Translations under genes and position numbers: made by a program | In this document: positions 58,599 to 64,000 of the stretch, one piece after another | Position numbering within the stretch: the first letter of the stretch is position 1 | Layout: the number at the start of each line of letters is the position of its first letter | Notes under the pieces: generated by a model | What the model was told of the DNA's origin: nothing | Database searches by the model: none | The model's input: the letters and a program-made list of their open reading frames with translations, nothing else | Assembly (NCBI GenBank): GCA_041747855.1 | Contig: JBGTEJ010000060.1 | Span: 1 to 64,000, forward strand | Source of the DNA: ZC4RG35 sp041747855 | GTDB taxonomy: Bacteria > Actinomycetota > Acidimicrobiia > Spongiisociales > ZC4RG35 | Length of the DNA: 64,000 bases | Direction of reading: 5' to 3'

Positions 58599-59369
58599 TC
58601 AGGCGGCGGACTCGACCTCGGCCAGGAACCCGAGAATCCCGGCGATGAATTCCGGCGTGGCGACCGCACCGAGGTGATCACCCGGCACCTGGATGAAACG
58701 CGACGTCGGAAGGGCAGCGACCAACCGATCGACCCCAGCCGCGAGCGGATCCTGGTCGCCGGCAATGACGAGCACCGGGCAGGCAACCTTGGCCAGATCG
58801 CCCGAGGCGTGGGCATTTGCCCGCAGCACGGCGGCCAGAGCGAAGCGATCGGCTCCGGTGGACTCGGCCACCATCCGAAAGCCAGCGGCGGTGGGATCGG
58901 CGCCAGTGGCGTCGTCGGCGACGAGCACGTTCGCGATCCCCTCCTTGTCGAACGGTAGACCGTCACCGTCAGGCAGTGCCCCCTCGCCGACCCCGCCGAG
59001 CACTACCGATCGAAACCGCTCGACCCGAGTCGCCGCTTCGAGCGAGACGAACGCGCCCATCGAGTATCCGACCAGGTCGACCTTGTCGAGCCCGAGGTGA
59101 TCGAGCAGACAGGTGAGGTCAACGACCATGGTCGGGTCCTGGTAGGACTCCGCGTCGTGAGGCTTGCCGGAACGGCCGTGGCCGCGTGCGTCGATCGACA
59201 CAACCCGGCGACCGGTCGCCCGAATGGCATCGACCACACCCGGCGCCACCCAGTTGGTCGCAGTGTCTGCGGCGAACCCGTGGTGCAGGACGACCGGAAG
59301 ACGCTCGTTGTCGCCCTCCCAGTCGTCGAACACGATCTCGACACCATCAGGCGACGTAAAGCTCCCCAT
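58599..59369 (-). CDS. Alpha/beta hydrolase
   Basis: The 256-residue protein has the canonical fold: LHHGFAADTATNW (oxyanion), DARGHGRSGKPHD, nucleophile elbow VGYSMGAFVSLEA (Ser), acid in VIAGDQDPLA, and His in VPGDHLGAVA. It belongs to the epoxide-hydrolase/haloperoxidase-like subgroup; the substrate is unknown. It is transcribed away from the downstream HNH gene. ATG 59369 (MGSFTSPDG) is chosen over the longer frame. Confidence 0.85.
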   Translation of the reverse strand: MGSFTSPDGVEIVFDDWEGDNERLPVVLHHGFAADTATNWVAPGVVDAIRATGRRVVSIDARGHGRSGKPHDAESYQDPTMVVDLTCLLDHLGLDKVDLVGYSMGAFVSLEAATRVERFRSVVLGGVGEGALPDGDGLPFDKEGIANVLVADDATGADPTAAGFRMVAESTGADRFALAAVLRANAHASGDLAKVACPVLVIAGDQDPLAAGVDRLVAALPTSRFIQVPGDHLGAVATPEFIAGILGFLAEVESAA

Positions 59370-59557
59370 TGACCAGCACCTTTCCTCAAGACGAACTCGG
59401 TTCGGCACTCCGCCCGGGGGAGCCCTTCGGGGGCCGATGTTACTCGCTCGTCACTCGCCCTCGGCTGTGATCGTTGTCACCGGTGAGGCCGTCGTCGTGG
59501 TTGTAGAACAAAAACACGCTCATCATAGGGAGCTTTTACGCTGTTCACCGATGCCTC

Positions 59558-59601
59558 TTGACATTTGTCACAGAGTGACGTTATGATCGAACATATGTTC
59601 G
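59558..59601 (+). promoter_or_regulatory. Promoter and LexA-type SOS box of the 59595 HNH gene
   Basis: TTGACA (59558-59563), an 18-bp spacer and TATGAT (59582-59587) precede the ATG at 59595 by 7 nt. The perfect box CGAACATATGTTCG (59588-59601) covers the predicted transcription and translation start. Confidence 0.8.
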
Positions 59602-60920
59602 ACACACGAGCAGATAAGCCAGCAGAGAACCGGCCACACGGCGGGGACATCCCGGACCTCTGGGGGTATGACCACAGCGAGTCGTCGCTGGCAGCGTGGG
59701 AAGGCAAGAAGGGGGCTCGCACCCATGCGGTTCCGGAAGGCATCGAGGAGTGGGAACCGGGAGTGCATCTCGCCGCCTTCCTCATGGGCATCGACAGAAC
59801 TCGCATCTCGGGTTACGACCTGGTGCGGGTGATGATGGCCCAGTCCCGCCTGGTGTCTCACTTCCAATCAGACCTCTACGAGACGATGGGTGAGATCACC
59901 ACTCTCCCCCACATCGGCGGGCCCGACACTTCTGCCTCTGAGATCGGCGCCGCTTTGAAGCTGACCCGAAGTGCCAGTGAGATCGAAGACGAACTCGGGC
60001 GCGCCCTCCGTCTTCACCCGGAGGTGCTCGCAGCCCTACGGTCCGGCGATATTGACCTGCGCCGAGCCCGGGTAATCATGAGCAACATCGCAGAACTCGA
60101 CCTGGAAGTCGGCCAAGCGGTCCTGAAGAAGGTCTTGCCCGAGGCCCCGGACAAGACCACAGGGCAGCTCGGCGCTCGGATTCGACGGCTGACAATTGCG
60201 GCGGCACCGAAGCAGGCGGCGGTCACCTACCAGGCGGCCCTGAAGGATCGCAAGATCGTGGTGTACGCCAACCCGGATGGGACCGCCAGTCTGCTCGCCT
60301 CCAACCTGCCGCCGGACCGGATCAACGCCATTCGGGCCAAGCTCGAAGAATTGGCCCGTGCCGCAAAGACTCCTGACGACATCCGGACAGCCGACCAGCT
60401 CAGGGCCGACACCTTCCTCGACCTTCTCGAAGGGCAGGTTACGGGTGGTCGCGGTCGGGCTTTCGTCAACATCGACGTCGACCTCACCACTCTTCTCGGC
60501 GCCGACGACAACCCAGGTCACATTCCGGGATGGGGCCCGGTGACGGCAGAGATGGCACGCAAGATCGTTTCCGACCAACCCGACTGTGACTGGGAATTCA
60601 CCGCTCTCGACCAGGGCAAGCCTGTTGCCACAGGGACCCTTGCGAGACGGCCGAACACGGGAATGAAGCGTCGGATCAGGTCGCGGTATCGGACCTGTGT
60701 GCATCCTGGATGCCGGCGGCCCGCCCGCCAGTCCGACCTCGACCACACCCGTGATTGGGCGAAGGGCGGGAAGACCAGCCTCGACAACCTGGCACCACTC
60801 TGTGAGCACCACCACCAGCTCAAAGACCAGGGCTGGAGCTACCGGATCCTGGACGCTGGGACCTTCCGGTTCACCAGCCCCCTAGGGCACACCTATATCA
60901 CCAGCGGACAGTCGCCCTAG
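59595..60920 (+). CDS. DUF222 / HNH endonuclease family protein, SOS-controlled
   Basis: The 441-residue paralogue of the 10703-12025 gene has DUF222 at about 45-330 (RISGYDLVRVMMAQSRLVSHF, HIPGWGPVTAEMARKIV) and the C-terminal HNH (CVHPGCRRPARQSDLDHTRD, WAKGGKTSLDNLAPLCEHHH). The longer frame begins 10 codons upstream, but the ATG in the SOS box at 59595 gives the MFD start shared with the other intact copy. An SOS-inducible nuclease is inferred; its target is unknown. Confidence 0.9.
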   Translation: MFDTRADKPAENRPHGGDIPDLWGYDHSESSLAAWEGKKGARTHAVPEGIEEWEPGVHLAAFLMGIDRTRISGYDLVRVMMAQSRLVSHFQSDLYETMGEITTLPHIGGPDTSASEIGAALKLTRSASEIEDELGRALRLHPEVLAALRSGDIDLRRARVIMSNIAELDLEVGQAVLKKVLPEAPDKTTGQLGARIRRLTIAAAPKQAAVTYQAALKDRKIVVYANPDGTASLLASNLPPDRINAIRAKLEELARAAKTPDDIRTADQLRADTFLDLLEGQVTGGRGRAFVNIDVDLTTLLGADDNPGHIPGWGPVTAEMARKIVSDQPDCDWEFTALDQGKPVATGTLARRPNTGMKRRIRSRYRTCVHPGCRRPARQSDLDHTRDWAKGGKTSLDNLAPLCEHHHQLKDQGWSYRILDAGTFRFTSPLGHTYITSGQSP

Positions 60921-60941
60921 GAAGCGATAATCCGTCCTCTC

Positions 60942-61778
60942 ATGCAGCACGGACTCCTGACCGAAGCGACCGACCTCTCCTCGGCAGACTGGGTGGCTGC
61001 AAGGCTGACCACGTTCGCAGAGAACGTTGCATCAATCATCCCGTCCGGGTTTGAGGCGTATGCCCGCATCTTCCACCCCGCCTACCGTCGGGATGGCGAC
61101 GAGTACACCCCCGTCCTTCGGGCCGATGTGGCGGCCTCCACGGGGCGCAAGGCGCACCATCAGATGCAGTGGGAGGGAGTCTCCGGCCAGCCCCTCTACG
61201 GAGTCTCCCCCACGTCCGAGCTGTGGACGGAGTCACCCGATACCGGTCGGCTCCCCCGTCAGTGCATGGAGAGCCTTCTCCTGATTCTCCGCCACGCCAC
61301 GACCACCCCCGAACAAGCCTGGTTCCTGACATGGCACAGATACGGAGACCATCGAGTCGACCCACGACCCGGAGCGTACGGATATCTAAAGAGACGCCGT
61401 TTCGGTCTTCCGTCCCGCCCACCCAAGCCGGTCAAACCAAGGAGGAATCCCCTACCTCCTCTGGTCCTACTCCCCGCCCGCGAGTACTACCTCCTCGGCG
61501 GACCTGTCGAAGGCGCGCTGGAGACGATGGCGGCGTCCGGCGTCGAGGGATGGGAGCCGCGGTGGCAATCGGCAAACCTCTGGTGGCCGGAGGACCGCGC
61601 CTGGTTCGTGTCAACCGAGATCGATTTCGCCTGTACCTATGTCGGAGGGACCCGCGACATCATCGAAGCGATCCTGGCGAGCCCGGAATTCGAGGCACGT
61701 CCCGCCTCACTCGACGACGCTGTCGCCTCCAACTCGGACCGCGTCAACCCTATCTCCGACCCGCCCGATCCTCTCTAG
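60942..61778 (+). CDS. Conserved hypothetical protein
   Basis: This 278-residue protein resembles an uncharacterised actinobacterial family by its motif set: YARIFHPAYRRDGDEYTPV, RQCMESLLLILRHATTTPEQ, LPAREYYLLGGPVEGA, and WWPEDRAWFVSTEIDFACTYVGG. It has no signal peptide or membrane segment and no recognised catalytic motif; the Trp/Tyr-rich end suggests a binding fold. It starts 22 bp after the HNH gene, so cotranscription from the SOS promoter is possible. Its stop interlocks with glyA. Confidence 0.75.
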   Translation: MQHGLLTEATDLSSADWVAARLTTFAENVASIIPSGFEAYARIFHPAYRRDGDEYTPVLRADVAASTGRKAHHQMQWEGVSGQPLYGVSPTSELWTESPDTGRLPRQCMESLLLILRHATTTPEQAWFLTWHRYGDHRVDPRPGAYGYLKRRRFGLPSRPPKPVKPRRNPLPPLVLLPAREYYLLGGPVEGALETMAASGVEGWEPRWQSANLWWPEDRAWFVSTEIDFACTYVGGTRDIIEAILASPEFEARPASLDDAVASNSDRVNPISDPPDPL

Positions 61779-63046
61779 ACGTGTCCTGCGAAGTCGTGGG
61801 GGTAGGGAGAGAACTCGGCGGCCATCGAGCGGACGCCTGAGTCGACATCGGCGAGTGCTGCCTCGTCGGAACGTCCCTTCAATGCGCGGCAGATCAGCCG
61901 GGCGACTTCTCTTGCCTGGTCCTCCTTCATCCCCTGGGTGGTCATTGCTGGCGTGCCGATACGGAGACCCGATGCCCGGTAAGGCGGCCGGGGGTCGTTG
62001 GGGATGGTGTTGAAGTTGAGGGTGATCCCCACCCTGTCGAGCATTTTGGCGGCATCCTTCCCGGTCAGATCCTCATCCACAGACCTGAGGTCGATCAGGA
62101 ACAGATGGTTGTCGGTTCCCCCCGACACCACACGGACACCCTCCCCTTGCACGGTGGCTGCCATCGCCCTGGCGTTGGCCACCACCTGTTCGGTGTAGTC
62201 GTGGAAGGAGGGTTGCAACGCCTCGTGGAAACACACCGCCTTGGCGGCGATCTGCGACTCGATCGGGCCACCCTGCACATTGGGGAAGACGGCCTTGTTG
62301 ATCACTTCTCCGAACTGCTCCTTGGCTAGCACCAGACCCCCACGGGGACCGCGCAGCGCCTTGTGGGTGGTTGCGGTGACGATGTCGGCATGTGGAACCG
62401 GCGAAGGATGCGACTTCCCCGCCACCAACCCGATGAAGTGCGCCGCATCGACCATGAATACCGCACCCACCTCGTCGGCGATGTCACGGAAAACCTGGTA
62501 GTCGAGGACCCGGGAGTAGGCCGAGTAACCAGCGAGGACGATCTTTGGTCGATGCTCAAGGGCGAGACGTCGCACCTCGTCCATATCGATCAGTTCGTTC
62601 TCGGGGTCGACTCCGTAGGCGACGATGTCGTAGTAGAGACCGGAGAAGTTGACCGGTGACCCATGGGTCAGGTGTCCGCCATGGTCGAGTCTCATCCCCA
62701 AGACAGTGTCACCAGGCTTGAGCAGAGAGAAGTAGACGCCCATGTTCGCCTGAGCCCCTGAATGGGCCTGGACATTGGCGAATCCGGCCCCGAACAACTC
62801 CCTGGCCCGATCGATGGCGAGTTGCTCCATCTGGTCGACGACACCACAGCCCTCGTAGTACCGCCGCCCGGGATAACCCTCTGCGTACTTGTTGGTGAAT
62901 ACTGACCCTGAGGCCGCCATCACCGCCGGGGAGGCGAAATTCTCAGAGGCGATCAGGTGGATGTGGGAGTTCTGACGTTCGACGTCCTTCCGGATCAGCG
63001 CTGCGATCGCGGGGTCGACGGTCTCGATCGGGTCCATTGAGATCAT
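61775..63046 (-). CDS. glyA: Serine hydroxymethyltransferase
   Basis: The 423-residue PLP enzyme interconverts serine and glycine with tetrahydrofolate. Motifs are LIASENFASPAVMAASGS, NKYAEGYPGRRYYEGC, AHSGAQANMGVYFSLL, the PLP lysine in TATTHKALRGPRGG, and RIGTPAMTTQGM. Possible starts are GTG 63052, ATG 63046 and ATG 63037; none has a clear Shine-Dalgarno site. With folD at 33 kb it serves one-carbon metabolism. Confidence 0.97.
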   Translation of the reverse strand: MISMDPIETVDPAIAALIRKDVERQNSHIHLIASENFASPAVMAASGSVFTNKYAEGYPGRRYYEGCGVVDQMEQLAIDRARELFGAGFANVQAHSGAQANMGVYFSLLKPGDTVLGMRLDHGGHLTHGSPVNFSGLYYDIVAYGVDPENELIDMDEVRRLALEHRPKIVLAGYSAYSRVLDYQVFRDIADEVGAVFMVDAAHFIGLVAGKSHPSPVPHADIVTATTHKALRGPRGGLVLAKEQFGEVINKAVFPNVQGGPIESQIAAKAVCFHEALQPSFHDYTEQVVANARAMAATVQGEGVRVVSGGTDNHLFLIDLRSVDEDLTGKDAAKMLDRVGITLNFNTIPNDPRPPYRASGLRIGTPAMTTQGMKEDQAREVARLICRALKGRSDEAALADVDSGVRSMAAEFSPYPHDFAGHV

Positions 63047-63056
63047 GAACACGACA

Positions 63057-63626
63057 CTAGTTGGTGACGTCGACAGGTCCCTCCCGGAGCACCACGGGGT
63101 GCACCCCGGTCATGTCGACAACGGTCGACGGTTGGCCACCGGGGCTGACACCAGCCACGTAATAGACCGCGTCTCCGAACAACACCTTCGCCTCGGCATC
63201 CGAAGTGGTGTCAGGCTTCCCTGACAGGTTCGCCGATGTGACCGAAAGAGGGCCCGTGGCCTGGAGAAGTTCGAGGGCGACCGGGTGGTCTGGCATACGC
63301 AACCCCACCGTCCTCTTGTGCCGGTCCCCGACCCAGTCGGGGAGAACGACTCGAGCAGTCACGACCAGGGTCAACCCTCCCGGCCAGTGCTCGACGGCGA
63401 GGACGTCGGCGGCTTCCGACAGGTCCCCGATCACCCTGGCCTGGTCCATGGAGCCCACCAGGACTCCAATCGGGCGGGCGGGCGGCCTCCCTTTCAGCTC
63501 GTATAAACGGGCCACCGCCTCCTCGTTGAAAGGGTCCACACCGAGGCCATATACCGTGTCGGTGGGAACGCCCACAACACCACCGGAGCGGACCACCTCC
63601 AGTGCCTCTGCAATTTGATGATTCAT
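63057..63626 (-). CDS. tsaC: L-threonylcarbamoyladenylate synthase (TsaC/Sua5/YrdC)
   Basis: The 189-residue YrdC-fold protein makes threonylcarbamoyl-AMP for tRNA t6A modification. Features are GGVVGVPTDTVYGLGVDPFN, the KGRPPARPI nucleotide loop, LTLVVTAR and LSVTSANLSGKPD. It is the short TsaC form without the Sua5 domain. It follows prmC by 4 bp, a widespread gene pair. Confidence 0.94.
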   Translation of the reverse strand: MNHQIAEALEVVRSGGVVGVPTDTVYGLGVDPFNEEAVARLYELKGRPPARPIGVLVGSMDQARVIGDLSEAADVLAVEHWPGGLTLVVTARVVLPDWVGDRHKRTVGLRMPDHPVALELLQATGPLSVTSANLSGKPDTTSDAEAKVLFGDAVYYVAGVSPGGQPSTVVDMTGVHPVVLREGPVDVTN

Positions 63627-63630
63627 CTGC

Positions 63631-64000
63631 TCAGGGCTTCACCGCGACCACATAGCGATCACGTCCACTGAGGTCTGTCCGCACCACGGCTGGCAACTTC
63701 CTCATCGATGCAGTTGCAGACTGGCCCTGTGTCTCGCCGATCTCGATGGCCACCACCCCACCAGGACGCAGCCACTCGGCCACAGTCGCACCTATCCGCT
63801 CGATGATTTCGAGCCCGGAGGGACCTGCCACAAGGGCCACCTTCGGTTCTCGCTTCACGTCGGCGGGGAGATGCTCGAAGTCTGCTTCGCTCACATATGG
63901 CGGATTGGCAACAACGAGGTCCACTTCACCAACAAGGGCGGCCGGCAACGGTTGGAAGAGATCGCCCGCTGCCAGATAGACGTTCAATCCGAGCTTATGC
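63631..64000 (-). CDS. prmC: Peptide chain release factor N5-glutamine methyltransferase (3' part, cut by window edge)
   Basis: The minus-strand frame is open to the window end; about 122 C-terminal residues are visible. The methyltransferase signature VVANPPYVSEADF (NPPY) methylates the GGQ glutamine of RF1/RF2; VKREPKVALVAGPSGLEI and GGVVAIEIGETQG follow. The gene order prmC-tsaC-glyA supports the call. Confidence 0.93.
   Translation of the reverse strand, partial: HKLGLNVYLAAGDLFQPLPAALVGEVDLVVANPPYVSEADFEHLPADVKREPKVALVAGPSGLEIIERIGATVAEWLRPGGVVAIEIGETQGQSATASMRKLPAVVRTDLSGRDRYVVAVKP

Noticed and set aside
58014..60940. Insertion sequence or integron around the DUF222 copies
   Set aside because: No transposase, terminal inverted repeats or target duplications could be seen; the paralogues look like gene duplication.
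1..64000. CRISPR arrays, rRNA genes, prophage
   Set aside because: No regularly spaced repeats, no rRNA-like sequence and no phage structural genes were recognised on reading both strands.

Overview
The window is GC-rich, densely packed bacterial chromosome, most likely from an actinobacterium. Pointers are the mfd / PPIase lipoprotein / mazG / eno / ftsB / DUF501 / ppx block (the same neighbourhood as in mycobacteria), several DUF222-HNH (13E12-type) endonuclease genes, a nickel superoxide dismutase with its maturation protease, GTG/TTG starts, ATGA/GTGA start-stop overlaps, and many promoters whose -10 box lies about 7 nt before the start codon (leaderless mRNAs). A member of Acidimicrobiia or a neighbouring class fits, but that is inference. 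There is no rRNA, CRISPR array or intact insertion sequence, and no stretch over about 300 bases lacks a gene.

Layout. 1-1584: 3' end of a surface protein with DUF11 repeats. 1677-1761: tRNA-Leu(UAA). 1768-10651 (minus): housekeeping block from mfd to ppx. 10703-12025: SOS-controlled HNH gene. 12077-16437 (minus): epimerase, pgsA, glpK, pth, rplY. 16521-18766: hydrolases and pgl. 18778-22062 (minus): deoC with two aldehyde dehydrogenases, one lacking the catalytic half. 22106-25778: lipoprotein, EamA exporter, metG. 25838-27452: PGPGW protein, nickel SOD, and a fusion of the SOD maturation protease to an AlkA-like DNA glycosylase. 27461-33688 (plus): DUF3048 lipoprotein, amidase, korAB, folD. 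33648-36166 (minus): argGH. 36217-38511: frameshifted adenylate cyclase, BP74-like lipoprotein, DUF1801 protein. 38515-42592 (minus): paaABCDE phenylacetyl-CoA epoxidase operon with a TetR regulator and a palindromic operator inside the paaA promoter. 42675-48843: TIMP-like surface protein, DDAH, ABC-F ATPase, SRPBCC/DoxX/DUF4166 genes. 48867-50161: two toxin-antitoxin pairs. 50176-57313 (minus): complete F-type ATP synthase operon (atpZ-I-B-E-F-H-A-G-D-C) with a match to a Rex redox operator at its head. 57415-58013: another vapBC. 58163-60920: a DUF222 remnant and an intact DUF222-HNH gene, both with LexA-type boxes over the start codon. 60942-64000: conserved hypothetical, glyA, tsaC, 3' part of prmC.

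How the genes fit together. The organism looks aerobic: ATP synthase, oxygen-dependent phenylacetyl-CoA epoxidation and nickel SOD, with 2-oxoglutarate:ferredoxin oxidoreductase beside them. Three control circuits can be read from the DNA: SOS (LexA-like CGAAC-N4-GTTCG boxes) on the HNH family, redox (Rex-like TTGTGAA-N4-TTCACAA) on ATP synthase, and a TetR operator on paa. The most unusual gene is the SodX-AlkA fusion divergent from sodN, whose metal-binding hook carries Tyr where Pro is nearly invariant.
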